From Polynucleobacter sp. MWH-UH35A (GTDB taxonomy: Bacteria; Pseudomonadota; Gammaproteobacteria; Burkholderiales; Burkholderiaceae), in contig NZ_CP061285.1 of NCBI RefSeq assembly GCF_018687075.1, positions 806,001 through 870,000 of the forward strand: a DNA stretch of 64,000 nucleotides, in the 5' to 3' direction. A model generated the notes under the pieces. It was not told the origin of the DNA. It saw only the letters and a program-made list of their open reading frames with translations, and did no database searches. Made by a program: the position numbers and the translations under genes. Shown one piece after another: positions 38,122-47,560 of this stretch; the first letter of the stretch is position 1, and each line of letters opens with the position of its first letter.

Positions 38122-39720
38122 ATGATGCATCAGCGCTTTGATTACATCATTGTTGGCGGAGGATCTGCTGGTAGTGTGATGGCTGGTCGCCTCAGTGAGG
38201 ACGCCAATTGCAGCGTAGCTTTACTTGAGGCTGGAGGTAATGGCGATAGTTGGGTTGTTAAAACCCCTGCGGCTGCAGTGGCGATGTTACCGACGCATCT
38301 TAATAATTACGCATATGAAACAGTCCCGCAAAAAGGTTTAAATGGTCGTCGTGGCTATCAGCCACGAGGTAAATGTCTGGGCGGGTCTTCTGCGATTAAC
38401 GCGATGATTTACACAAGAGGTCATCGATCTGACTATGATCACTGGGCATCCCTCGGTAATGTAGGTTGGTCATACGATGAGCTACTACCGTACTTTAAGA
38501 AAAGCGAAAACAACACTACATTCAAGAACCTATTCCACGGCAATGACGGCCCATTAGCGGTTTCGAATCTGCAATCAAATAATCCTTTTCAGCAAATCTA
38601 TATAAATGCCGCCAAGGAGACGGGCTTTCCCATTAATGAAGACTTCAATGGGGCGGAGCAAGAAGGACTAGGTATTTATCAAGTTACTCACAAGAATGGC
38701 GAGCGCTGGAGTGCAGCGCGGGGTTATTTGCACCCACATATGGGTAAGCGCCCCAATCTTCATGTAAAAACTGGTGTTCAGGTTGAACGCATTCTATTTG
38801 AAGGAAAAAAGGCGATAGGGATTGCCTATACCCAAGACGGAAAGCGACACACCTTGCATGCCAACAAGGAAGTGATTCTTTGCGCTGGCGCGTTTCATTC
38901 TCCGCAATTGCTAATGGTCTCAGGAGTAGGCCCTAAAGATCAATTACGTCAGTTTGAGATACCGCTGATTCATGACCTTCCTGGGGTTGGTCAAAACCTA
39001 CAAGATCATCCAGACTTTATCTTTGGATACTCAGCCAATAGCCTTGATCTTATTGGTATATCTTTAGCAGGTTCCGTTAAGTTGGTCGGTGAAATCCTCA
39101 AATATGCTCGTATACGTCATGGCATGATTGCGACCAACTTTGCAGAAGCAGGCGGCTTTCTGAAAACAGATCCCAGTCTTGACGCACCCGATGTGCAGCT
39201 GCATTTTGTAGTCAGCCTAGTGGAAGATCATGCCCGTAAACTACATATGGCCCATGGTTATTCATGTCATGTGTGTGTGCTAAGACCAAAGAGTCGCGGT
39301 CAAGTGACTCTGGCTAGTGCCAATATGAATGATGCACCTTTAATAGACCCCGCTTTTCTAATCGAAGAAGAAGATCTAGAAACCTTGGTTAAGGGTTATA
39401 AATTAACTAAAAAATTAATGGATGCTCCTGCATTTACCAAGATACGCAAAGAGGATATCTTTACGCCGAATGTAAAAACTGATGACGATATTCGGGAGAT
39501 TATTCGAGAGAGGGCAGATACGGTTTATCACCCAGTAGGCACTTGCAAAATGGGTAATGATGATATGGCCGTGGTTGATTCAAACCTCAGAGTTCACGGA
39601 ATAGAGGGCCTTCGTGTTGTTGATGCATCTATCATGCCGACTTTGGTTGGCGGCAATACTAATGCTCCCGTAATCGCCATTGCTGAAAAGGCTGCGGATT
39701 TGATCCGAGAGGATCGTTAA
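38122..39720 (+). CDS. GMC-family FAD-dependent oxidoreductase
   Basis: A 532-residue flavoenzyme of the glucose-methanol-choline family, resembling bacterial choline/alcohol dehydrogenases. It shows the N-terminal FAD motif YIIVGGGSAGSVMAGRLSED, GMC signature 1 GKCLGGSSAINAMIYTRG, signature 2 GAFHSPQLLMVSGVGP, and the C-terminal YHPVGTCKMG and GGNTNAPVIAIAEKAADL with the His/Asn active-site pair. The actual alcohol substrate is not predictable. AAGGA lies about 13 bases before ATG 38122. It is convergent with the enoyl-CoA hydratase gene, their stops overlapping. Confidence 0.9.
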   Translation: MMHQRFDYIIVGGGSAGSVMAGRLSEDANCSVALLEAGGNGDSWVVKTPAAAVAMLPTHLNNYAYETVPQKGLNGRRGYQPRGKCLGGSSAINAMIYTRGHRSDYDHWASLGNVGWSYDELLPYFKKSENNTTFKNLFHGNDGPLAVSNLQSNNPFQQIYINAAKETGFPINEDFNGAEQEGLGIYQVTHKNGERWSAARGYLHPHMGKRPNLHVKTGVQVERILFEGKKAIGIAYTQDGKRHTLHANKEVILCAGAFHSPQLLMVSGVGPKDQLRQFEIPLIHDLPGVGQNLQDHPDFIFGYSANSLDLIGISLAGSVKLVGEILKYARIRHGMIATNFAEAGGFLKTDPSLDAPDVQLHFVVSLVEDHARKLHMAHGYSCHVCVLRPKSRGQVTLASANMNDAPLIDPAFLIEEEDLETLVKGYKLTKKLMDAPAFTKIRKEDIFTPNVKTDDDIREIIRERADTVYHPVGTCKMGNDDMAVVDSNLRVHGIEGLRVVDASIMPTLVGGNTNAPVIAIAEKAADLIREDR

Positions 39721-40481
39721 TCTAATTCATCGAAATTGGGTGCGCGCTTTTCTATAAATGCTGTGAGCGCCTCTTTGGCTGCCGGACTATGTAGTCTATC
39801 GATAAAGAGCTTGCCCTCAATATCGATTTGCTTGAGTATTGCAGCCTTAAGCTCACCACCTTTTAATAATGACTTGGTTCGTAAAACGGATCCCAATGAT
39901 AGGGCAGCAAGTTTTTTTGCGCGCTGTTCTGCATATGGCAATGCGGATGGTTCTAAAACTACCTTGTTTACAAATCCAAGCGCCTGAGCATCTTCTGCGC
40001 TAATAGGCTCACCGAAAAGTAGAATTTCAGACGCCTTTTGATGGCCAACGAGGCATGGGAGCAATAAAGATACTGCACCCTCTGGAACCAATCCCAGCGA
40101 AACAAATGGAAATATAAAGCGCGCATCCTTTTGGGCGTATACCAAGTCACAATGAAACAGCATTGTTGCCCCAATACCGACGGCAACCCCATCAACAGCA
40201 GCAATCAAGGGCTTGGTAAGACCTGCCAGCACCTTTAATAAGTTAATGGGTGGAGCATCTTCATGAGTGATAGGGGATTGCATGAAATCCGCAATATCGT
40301 TTCCGGCTGAGAAGGAATTTCCAGCGCCAGATATCAACATCACTTTTACTTGAGGGTTCTGATCGGCCTCAGATAGTATCTGCGTAAGCTCACGATACAT
40401 GGCGTTGGTAAACGCATTCTTTTTCTCAGGACGATTTAACAATATCTTGAGAATTCCGTCAGACAAATAATGATTAATCAT
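39717..40481 (-). CDS. Enoyl-CoA hydratase/isomerase-family protein
   Basis: A 254-residue crotonase-fold enzyme. The oxyanion-hole segments are SGAGNSFSAGNDIADF and AVDGVAVGIGATMLFHCDLV. The catalytic-Glu position of classic hydratases reads SLGLVPEGA, keeping one acidic residue, so hydratase or isomerase activity is possible. It is the last gene of the minus-strand fatty-acid block, 5 bases after the nitronate monooxygenase gene. Confidence 0.9.
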   Translation of the reverse strand: MINHYLSDGILKILLNRPEKKNAFTNAMYRELTQILSEADQNPQVKVMLISGAGNSFSAGNDIADFMQSPITHEDAPPINLLKVLAGLTKPLIAAVDGVAVGIGATMLFHCDLVYAQKDARFIFPFVSLGLVPEGAVSLLLPCLVGHQKASEILLFGEPISAEDAQALGFVNKVVLEPSALPYAEQRAKKLAALSLGSVLRTKSLLKGGELKAAILKQIDIEGKLFIDRLHSPAAKEALTAFIEKRAPNFDELD

Positions 40482-40486
40482 GAGAA

Positions 40487-41467
40487 TTAAGCAGGGCTTT
40501 TAAGTAATGCGTCTTTAGTTTGATCGTATTCAGTCTTTAAACGAGCAACAAACTGTGCCGTAGGTGTAACCGCTTTTACGGCCCCAATACCTTGCCCGCA
40601 GCCCCAGATATCTTTCCAGGCCTTCTGAGCTGCCCCGCTAAAGTTCATCTTGCTGGGATCGCTTTCGGGGAGATTGTCTGGATCCAACCCGGCATTACGG
40701 ATGGAGGGTGCTAAATAGTTACCAGAAACGCCGGTAAATAGGTTGCTCAAGACGATATCATCTGAATTGCAGTCGACTACTGCTTGCTTGTAGGCGTCAC
40801 TTGCGCGCGCTTCCTCAGTGGCGATAAATGCCGAGCCAATATAGGCATAGTCAGCACCCATTGCTTGAGCAGCCAATACTGCACTACCAGTGGCAATGGA
40901 ACCACTCAGAATCAACGGGCCTTTAAACCATTCCCGAATTTCCTGAATTAAAGCAAAAGGACTTTTAATACCAGCATGTCCGCCAGCACCAGCAGCAACA
41001 GCGATTAAGCCATCAGCACCTTTTTCAATTGCTTTCCTAGCAAAGGCATTATTAATAACATCATGTAAGACGATGCCGCCATAACTATGCGCAGCTGTAT
41101 TAATTTCTTCGCGAGCACCTAGAGAGGTGATGATGATTGGAACTTTATATTTAACGCACAGCGCCATATCGTGTTCAAGACGATCATTACTCTTGTGCAC
41201 AATTTGATTAATGGCAAAAGGGGCGGCAGGCTTATCGGGATGTTCTTGGTTGTATGCATCCAGAGCAGTAGTGATTTCAATCAACCACTCCTCAAGTTGC
41301 TCTGCAGGTCTAGCGTTGAGGGCAGGCATAGACCCAATCACGCCCGCCTTACATTGGGCAATCAGCAGCTTGGGGTTGCTAACAATGAATAGTGGGGCGG
41401 CGATGACGGGCAAATTTCCATTTGCCAAATGTTTGCCTAGAACTTCTGGAAGAGGTTGATGGTTCAT
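40487..41467 (-). CDS. Nitronate monooxygenase-family protein
   Basis: A 326-residue FMN-dependent TIM barrel of the nitronate monooxygenase (2-nitropropane dioxygenase) family. It has PVIAAPLFIVSNPKLLIAQ, ADGLIAVAAGAGGHAG (FMN phosphate and active-site region), LSGSIATGSAVLAAQAMGAD and AYIGSAFIATEEA. Lying inside a beta-oxidation block, it may act on a side substrate or serve as an NADH:quinone-type reductase; this is inference. It is 25 bases after the DUF2147 gene. Confidence 0.9.
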   Translation of the reverse strand: MNHQPLPEVLGKHLANGNLPVIAAPLFIVSNPKLLIAQCKAGVIGSMPALNARPAEQLEEWLIEITTALDAYNQEHPDKPAAPFAINQIVHKSNDRLEHDMALCVKYKVPIIITSLGAREEINTAAHSYGGIVLHDVINNAFARKAIEKGADGLIAVAAGAGGHAGIKSPFALIQEIREWFKGPLILSGSIATGSAVLAAQAMGADYAYIGSAFIATEEARASDAYKQAVVDCNSDDIVLSNLFTGVSGNYLAPSIRNAGLDPDNLPESDPSKMNFSGAAQKAWKDIWGCGQGIGAVKAVTPTAQFVARLKTEYDQTKDALLKSPA

Positions 41468-41492
41468 ATGGTGTATTTAATTGGTATGTAAA

Positions 41493-41948
41493 TTACTGCT
41501 TTGCTTTGTACCAAACTTGGGTACGTCCCAATAGTGGGACGCCTATATAACCGCGAACATCCATTTTTTTGCCATCTTCAGTCGCAATCTTGACGCGATA
41601 GATCTCACCTTCCTCTGGATCTAAAATTCTGCCATCCGACCAGACGCCTAGCTTGTCTCGCTTAAGATCGGTCATGATTTTCATACCGAGAATCGGTTTA
41701 TCTTTGCGATCATCTTTGCAAAGTGTGCAATAGACCAAGGGTTTTTCATTGGGCTTGGGGAAAGTTTTAATGATGGTACCTTCAAGTTTGCCGTTCACTT
41801 CATCAATTTTGATTAAAGAGGATGGTTCATTCGTCTTGTCATCGATCGTCTTCCAAACGCCAACAGCTGGATCGGCGGCTTGAGCATACGCATTGCCTGT
41901 AAGAAGACCTAGAAAGCAGGCTGATAGCATGAATTGTTTTTTTAACAT
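41493..41948 (-). CDS. DUF2147 secreted protein
   Basis: A 151-residue exported protein. The signal peptide MLKKQFMLSACFLGLLTGNAYAQ is followed by a DUF2147-type beta domain: GVWKTIDDKTNEPSSLIKI, YCTLCKDDRKDKPILGMKI, GRILDPEEGEIYRVK and the C-terminal YIGVPLLGRTQVWYK. The CTLC pair may form a disulfide or bind metal. The molecular role of the family is unknown. It is located between the thiolase and nitronate monooxygenase genes. Confidence 0.88.
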   Translation of the reverse strand: MLKKQFMLSACFLGLLTGNAYAQAADPAVGVWKTIDDKTNEPSSLIKIDEVNGKLEGTIIKTFPKPNEKPLVYCTLCKDDRKDKPILGMKIMTDLKRDKLGVWSDGRILDPEEGEIYRVKIATEDGKKMDVRGYIGVPLLGRTQVWYKAKQ

Positions 41949-41999
41949 CCTGATGTCTCCTAATAAGCAATGATGTCGATTAATTCTGATAAATGTTAT

Positions 42000-43196
42000 T
42001 TAACAACGCTCAAATATTCCAGCTGCGCCCATACCAGTGCCTACGCACATGGTGACCATCGCATGCTTCAGTTTGCGTCGCTGCAAAGCGTGGATGGCGG
42101 TAGCAGCGCGGATAGCGCCTGTAGCGCCCAAAGGATGCCCAAGGGCAATAGCACTTCCTAATGGGTTCACCTTGCTTTGATCTAAACCAAGATCTCGAAT
42201 GACAGCTAAGGACTGTGCTGCAAATGCTTCGTTCAACTCGATCCAATCTAAATCCTGCAAATTGAGTCCAGCCAGTTTTAATGCAGCCGGAATCGCTTCT
42301 TTAGGTCCAATCCCCATAATTTCAGGAGGAACACCTTTTACTGCAAAGCTCACAAAGCGCGCCAAAGGAGTTAGCCCAAAAGTCTTAATGGCTTTTTCAC
42401 TAGCGAGGATGAGTGTGCCAACACCATCTGAGGTTTGTGAGCTATTACCAGCGGTAACGCTACCCCTAGCTGCGAATGGCGACTTCAGTTTTGCCAGACC
42501 CTCAAGAGAAGTGTCAACCCGCGGGCCTTCGTCTTTAATAAACTCGCGCCACTGAACCTCTACTTCACCTTTATCTAAGTTCATAGAGCGTTGCGCTACT
42601 TTGACTGGGAAGATTTCGGAGTTAAATTCACCTGCTGCTTGAGCGGCCATAGCTTTTTGGTGCGAGTTAAACGCAAAGGCATCTTGATCCTCGCGACTAA
42701 TCTTCCATTGCTGAGCAACTTTTTCTGCGGTTAGCCCCATGCCATAAGCAATCCCAATATTCTCATCACCCATAAAGATCTCAGGTGACATGGATGGGGA
42801 GTTGCCTCCCATCGGAACCATGCTCATCGACTCAACACCGCCAGCAATCATGACATCTGCTTCACCAACCCGAATGCGATCGGCTGCCATGGCAATGGCA
42901 TTTAAACCTGATGAACAGAATCGATTGACGGTGATGCCGCCGACGGTATTAGGTAGCCCACCTAAAAGAAGTCCAATACGGGCAACATTTAAGCCTTGTT
43001 GAGCTTCTGGCATTGCACACCCAATAATGGCATCCTCAATTGCTTTGGGATCCAAAGTAGGAACTTGCGTTAAAACATGTTGTAAGGCGTTGCCCAGCAA
43101 ATCATCGGGACGAGTATTTTTTAATGCACCTCGACCAGATCTGCCAACAGCACTGCGAGTGGCTGCTACGATATATGCGTCTTGAAGATTTTTCAT
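42000..43196 (-). CDS. fadA: Acetyl-CoA acyltransferase (3-ketoacyl-CoA thiolase)
   Basis: A 398-residue thiolase that cleaves 3-ketoacyl-CoA in the last step of beta-oxidation. The nucleophile is in VNRFCSSGLNAIAMAAD. The C-terminal active-site segments are NPLGSAIALGHPLGATGA (His) and MVTMCVGTGMGAAGIFE (second Cys). It lies 17 bases downstream of the multifunctional dehydrogenase/hydratase gene in the same operon, as fadA follows fadB or fadN elsewhere. Confidence 0.95.
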   Translation of the reverse strand: MKNLQDAYIVAATRSAVGRSGRGALKNTRPDDLLGNALQHVLTQVPTLDPKAIEDAIIGCAMPEAQQGLNVARIGLLLGGLPNTVGGITVNRFCSSGLNAIAMAADRIRVGEADVMIAGGVESMSMVPMGGNSPSMSPEIFMGDENIGIAYGMGLTAEKVAQQWKISREDQDAFAFNSHQKAMAAQAAGEFNSEIFPVKVAQRSMNLDKGEVEVQWREFIKDEGPRVDTSLEGLAKLKSPFAARGSVTAGNSSQTSDGVGTLILASEKAIKTFGLTPLARFVSFAVKGVPPEIMGIGPKEAIPAALKLAGLNLQDLDWIELNEAFAAQSLAVIRDLGLDQSKVNPLGSAIALGHPLGATGAIRAATAIHALQRRKLKHAMVTMCVGTGMGAAGIFERC

Positions 43197-43213
43197 ATTG
43201 ATGTCTCAGTAAA

Positions 43214-45655
43214 TTAGTTGCGGACAGGCTTGCCGGTTTGGAGGATGCCCATAATTCGTTCCATCGATTTGGGGTGGCCAATGAGTTCAACAAAAGCTTG
43301 GCGCTCAAGTTTGAGGAGCCAGTCTTCGGTAACAAGAGTGCCTGCATCAACATCGCCACCAGTAATAATGTCAATGATTTTCTTGGCTATATGAGCATCG
43401 TGTTCTGAGATAAAACCACCATCACGCATATTGACTACTTGACCCATGACAGTTGCTGCAACAGAGCGGCCGCCAACCGGAATGAGTGTGGGGATAGGTG
43501 GCCTGTATCCAGAATAGCGCATAGCTTTCACCTGGTCTTGAGCCAAAGCGAGTAATTCATAGACGTTTGGAACAATGATGTCGCCTTTTTGCAAGTAAGC
43601 CATCTTCATTGCCTCTTGAGCAGATGAAGAAACCTTGGCCATTGCAGCATTTTCAAAAGCGGCTTTCGTGAAATCCAAATAATTGGTATTGCCAGCCAAT
43701 GCAACGCCTTGGGCTGCACGTATGGCTGCCTCTTTAAGGCCTCCACCAGCGGGTAATAGGCCAACACCAACTTCTACCAATCCAATATAGCTTTCCATTG
43801 CAGCAACCCTGCGTGCAGATTGCAGAACTAATTCGCAGCCACCACCTAAAGCAATGCCGGAAACTGCAGCGACAACTGGTACTTGGGAATATTTGATTTT
43901 CATCATCGTGTCTTGAAATTCTTTGACGAAAGGCTCAACACCAGCAGGGCCACCTTTCATGACCATTGGCATTGCGGCTTCTAAATTGGCTCCCGCAGAG
44001 AACGGTCCACCAGGTGTGCCTAGCTTTAATGAAGTGGGTTGCCAGATCACTAAGCCCGCATAGTTTGCCTCGGCGATTTCTACAGCCTTTTGCAGGCCAC
44101 TTAATACGTCTGGGCTGAAGGTATTCATCTTCGAGCGGAAGGATGCAATTAAGACTTCTGGCTGATTAGCATCGACCCAAGCGCGGAAATCTGTATTTTC
44201 GTAAATAGTAGTGCCAGCTGTTTTCGGATCAGGTGAACCATCTCCGAGTAATGGCGCTCTAAATACTTGCTTTTGATAAACCGGCAGAGAAGAGCGGGGG
44301 ATGTATTTATTTTCAGAGGTAGACCATGAACCTTCGGGGGTATGGAAAGCTTGCTTATCAACTACTGGACCGCTAAATAGCCAAGCAGGCAAGGGCTCTT
44401 TGCTCAGTGTTTTGCCGGCCTCGATATCTTCTTTAATCCAGTTTGCTACTTTGGTTACCCCGGCAGCTTGCCAGTCTTCGAAGGGTCCTAAATTCCAGCC
44501 ATAACCCCAGCGCATTGCAAAGTCAATCTCACGGGCAGATTGCGCAATCTCGCCGAGGTGAATGGCGCAGTAATGGAAGATATCGCGATAGATGGCCCAC
44601 AAGAATTGGGCTTGCGGCTCATCGGTTTCGCGAAGTAGCTCAAGCCGTTCAGCAATAGGCTTTTTAAGAATGCGCTCAATCAGTGGTTCAATTGTTGCAG
44701 TAGAGGGCTTGTATTCACCAGTAGCGGCGTCCAATACAAGAACATTTTTGCCATCCTTGCGATAAAAACCGGCTTTGGTCTTTTGACCAAGCGCACCTTT
44801 TGCAATCAGTTGAGTAACTACCTCAGGTGTTTTAAAGATTGCCGAGAATGAGTCGCCTTGTAAAGCATTTTCCATGGTCTTAATAACATGGGCCATGGTA
44901 TCGAGGCCAACAACATCACTTGTTCTAAAGGTGGCTGATTTAGCGCGACCCAACTTACTGCCGGTAATGGCATCTACTTCATCAAAACCTAGGCCAAACT
45001 TCTGTGCTTCAGCAAAGACTGCCAAAATTGAGAAAACACCTACGCGATTACCAATAAAGTTCGGTGTATCTTTAGCGCGCACAACCCCCTTACCCATTGT
45101 GGAGGTCATAAACGTTTCTAAGGCATCTAATACAGCATGATCGGTATCGGCCGCCGGAATGAGTTCTAGTAAATGCATATACCTTGGTGGGTTAAAGAAA
45201 TGCACTCCGCAGAAGCGCTTCTTTAGGTCGCCTGAAAAGCCTTTGGCGAGTTCGCCAATTGGCAGGCCTGAAGTATTGGTGGCAAAAAGTGCATGCCCCG
45301 GAATATGTGGAGCTACTTTTTCATAGAGAGCATGCTTCCAATCTAGGCGCTCAGCAATCGCTTCAATAATCAGGTCGCATCCTGCCAGAAGGCCTAAGTC
45401 ATCTTCGTAATTCGCCGGGATGATGAGATTGGCTTCTGAGGGCAAGCCTAAAGGGGCGGGCTTCAGTTTTTTCAGGTTCTCAATTGCTTTTATAGCAATC
45501 GCATTTTTATTAACGGGTTTACCGTCATCCGATTTGCTCGGTAAGTCAAATAGCACAACTGGAAGACCGACGTTAATGCACTGTGCAGCAATCTGAGCGC
45601 CCATAACGCCAGCACCTAAGATGGCAACTTTTTTAATAATCTTGTTATCACTCAT
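43214..45655 (-). CDS. 3-hydroxyacyl-CoA dehydrogenase / enoyl-CoA hydratase (FadN type)
   Basis: An 813-residue two-activity beta-oxidation enzyme. The N-terminal half is a 3-hydroxyacyl-CoA dehydrogenase (VAILGAGVMGAQIAAQCIN for NAD, then GVHFFNPPRYMHLLELIP with the catalytic His, and FIGNRVGVFSILA). The C-terminal part, from about 520, is a crotonase domain (VVAAVSGIALGGGCELVL and GLVEVGVGLLPAGGG). This order is the reverse of E. coli FadB and matches the FadN-type enzyme. It lies 10 bases after the acyl-CoA dehydrogenase gene. Confidence 0.94.
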   Translation of the reverse strand: MSDNKIIKKVAILGAGVMGAQIAAQCINVGLPVVLFDLPSKSDDGKPVNKNAIAIKAIENLKKLKPAPLGLPSEANLIIPANYEDDLGLLAGCDLIIEAIAERLDWKHALYEKVAPHIPGHALFATNTSGLPIGELAKGFSGDLKKRFCGVHFFNPPRYMHLLELIPAADTDHAVLDALETFMTSTMGKGVVRAKDTPNFIGNRVGVFSILAVFAEAQKFGLGFDEVDAITGSKLGRAKSATFRTSDVVGLDTMAHVIKTMENALQGDSFSAIFKTPEVVTQLIAKGALGQKTKAGFYRKDGKNVLVLDAATGEYKPSTATIEPLIERILKKPIAERLELLRETDEPQAQFLWAIYRDIFHYCAIHLGEIAQSAREIDFAMRWGYGWNLGPFEDWQAAGVTKVANWIKEDIEAGKTLSKEPLPAWLFSGPVVDKQAFHTPEGSWSTSENKYIPRSSLPVYQKQVFRAPLLGDGSPDPKTAGTTIYENTDFRAWVDANQPEVLIASFRSKMNTFSPDVLSGLQKAVEIAEANYAGLVIWQPTSLKLGTPGGPFSAGANLEAAMPMVMKGGPAGVEPFVKEFQDTMMKIKYSQVPVVAAVSGIALGGGCELVLQSARRVAAMESYIGLVEVGVGLLPAGGGLKEAAIRAAQGVALAGNTNYLDFTKAAFENAAMAKVSSSAQEAMKMAYLQKGDIIVPNVYELLALAQDQVKAMRYSGYRPPIPTLIPVGGRSVAATVMGQVVNMRDGGFISEHDAHIAKKIIDIITGGDVDAGTLVTEDWLLKLERQAFVELIGHPKSMERIMGILQTGKPVRN

Positions 45656-45665
45656 GTTTAGTCTT

Positions 45666-47453
45666 TCAGAAAAAATCAGCAGGCATAGCCATTAAGGACT
45701 TAGAACCAGCGCGTGCTTGACGGATCAGCATGGCAGTCTCGGGAAGTAGTTTGTCAAAGTAGAAACGGGCAGTAGCTAGCTTTGCTTCATAAAAAGGATC
45801 TTTGCTTGCTTTATTGGCTAGAGCAATTTTTGCCATGCGTGCAAATAGGTATGAGTAAATTAAGTGACCCACCACGCGTAAGTAAGGCACTGCAGCAGCG
45901 CCAACTTCTTCATGATTCATCATCGCTTTCATGCCAATCTCTTTGGTGAGCTTTTCAACCTTGACGGCGATATCGGAAAGAGGGTCAATAAATTCTTGCA
46001 TTTCTTTGCGGACACCCTCATCTTCAATAAAAGCTTCAATGATCTTGCCAAATTTGGTGAGCTTTTTGCCCATATCGCCAAGCACCTTGCGACCCAAAAG
46101 ATCAAGAGATTGAATGGTATTGGTACCTTCATAAATCATATTGATGCGGGCATCACGAACGTATTGCTCCATACCCCATTCAGCGATATAGCCATGACCA
46201 CCAAATACCTGCATACCTTCATTGGTTGCAGTAAATCCGTTATCAGTTAAGAAGGCCTTAATAATTGGCGTGAGAAGGGCGACCATTTCACCCGTTTCTT
46301 TGCGAACACTTTCATCTGGATGATTTAGTTCTTTATCAATCATAAGTGCAACCCAGTAAGAGAACGCTCTACCAGCTTCTGCGTAAGCCCTTTGCGTGAG
46401 CAGCATCCGGCGTACATCAGGATGAACAATAATCGGATCTGCTGCTTTTTCAGGTGCTTTGGCTCCAGTCAAGCTCCGCATCTGTAAACGCTCTTTAGCG
46501 TAAGCAACTGAGTTCTGATAGGCCACCTCAGTTAACCCAAGACTTTGCATGCCCACACCAAGACGAGCGGCATTCATCATCACGAACATTGCATTTAAAC
46601 CTTTATGCGGTTCACCAACTAGGGTGCCAATTGCGCCATCAAAGTTCATGACACAGGTAGCATTGCCATGAATACCCATCTTGTGTTCAAGTGAACCACA
46701 AGAAACTGCATTGGCACTACCAATAGAGCCATCGGCACCAACCTTAAACTTCGGAACAGCAAATAAAGAGATGCCTTTGCTTCCTACAGGAGAGTCAGGT
46801 AAGCGTGCCAATACCAGATGCACAATATTTTCTGCAAGATCATGATCGCCGCTAGAGATAAAAATCTTGGTTCCAGTAATGGCGTAAGTGCCATCGGGTT
46901 GTGGTTCGGCTTTTGTCTTTAATAAACCAAGATCAGTGCCGCAATGGGGTTCTGTCAAGCACATGGTTCCAGTCCACTGGCCAGAAACTAATTTTTCTAA
47001 ATAAGTTTTCTTCTGCTCCGCAGTTCCATGGGCATGTAAGCACTCATAAGCGCCATGTGAAAGGCCTGGATACATCGTCCACGATTGATTTGCAGAATTC
47101 AGTGTTTCATAAAGAACGGTATTGAGAAGTTGCGGCAATCCTTGACCACCGTATTCAGGATCGCAGGATAGGGCAGGCCAACCCCCTGCAACATACTGCT
47201 CATAGGCTTGCTTAAAGCCAGTAGGCGTTGTCACTGAGCCATCATCATGACGTGTGCAACCTTCCTTGTCACCAACCTGATTCAGGGGAAAGGCAATCTC
47301 ACTTGCAAACTTACCAGCCTCCTCAATAATCTGGTTCATAGTGTCCTTATCAACATCTTGATAAGCTGGTAGGGCAGAAAACTCTTTGCCAGCATCAAGC
47401 AGTTCATGAATCACAAATTGAATATCACGCAGAGGTGGGTTGTATTGAGGCAT
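45666..47453 (-). CDS. Acyl-CoA dehydrogenase
   Basis: A 595-residue FAD-dependent acyl-CoA dehydrogenase of the long form with an extra C-terminal domain. It shows TMCLTEPHCGTDLGLLKTKA (FAD-binding), KIFISSGDHDLAENIVHLVLARL, the MQVFGGHGYIAEWGMEQYVRD segment and IYEGTNTIQSLDLLGRKV. It catalyses the first oxidation of beta-oxidation. Electrons would pass to ETF. It is downstream of the tetR gene on the same strand, with a 107-base repeat-containing gap, and leads the acd-fadN-fadA group. Confidence 0.94.
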   Translation of the reverse strand: MPQYNPPLRDIQFVIHELLDAGKEFSALPAYQDVDKDTMNQIIEEAGKFASEIAFPLNQVGDKEGCTRHDDGSVTTPTGFKQAYEQYVAGGWPALSCDPEYGGQGLPQLLNTVLYETLNSANQSWTMYPGLSHGAYECLHAHGTAEQKKTYLEKLVSGQWTGTMCLTEPHCGTDLGLLKTKAEPQPDGTYAITGTKIFISSGDHDLAENIVHLVLARLPDSPVGSKGISLFAVPKFKVGADGSIGSANAVSCGSLEHKMGIHGNATCVMNFDGAIGTLVGEPHKGLNAMFVMMNAARLGVGMQSLGLTEVAYQNSVAYAKERLQMRSLTGAKAPEKAADPIIVHPDVRRMLLTQRAYAEAGRAFSYWVALMIDKELNHPDESVRKETGEMVALLTPIIKAFLTDNGFTATNEGMQVFGGHGYIAEWGMEQYVRDARINMIYEGTNTIQSLDLLGRKVLGDMGKKLTKFGKIIEAFIEDEGVRKEMQEFIDPLSDIAVKVEKLTKEIGMKAMMNHEEVGAAAVPYLRVVGHLIYSYLFARMAKIALANKASKDPFYEAKLATARFYFDKLLPETAMLIRQARAGSKSLMAMPADFF

Positions 47454-47511
47454 GTCAGATCCAGAATTTAAATAATTGATTAAATGAGAAAAGAAAGTAA
47501 TGGATGTAAAA

Positions 47512-47551
47512 AGAAAGTTAAATAAAGAAGTTAAATAAGAAAGTCAAATAG
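47512..47551. repeat. Three tandem copies of a 13-14 bp A-rich unit
   Basis: AGAAAGTTAAATAA, AGAAGTTAAATAA and GAAAGTCAAATAG follow one another between the tetR stop and the acyl-CoA dehydrogenase start. They could be regulator half-sites, an UP-like element, or simple sequence drift. Confidence 0.55.
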
Positions 47552-47560
47552 AGAAGACGA

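Noticed and set aside
47512..47551. Tandem repeats as a CRISPR array
   Set aside because: The units touch each other with no spacers, are only 13-14 bases long, and no cas gene is present.
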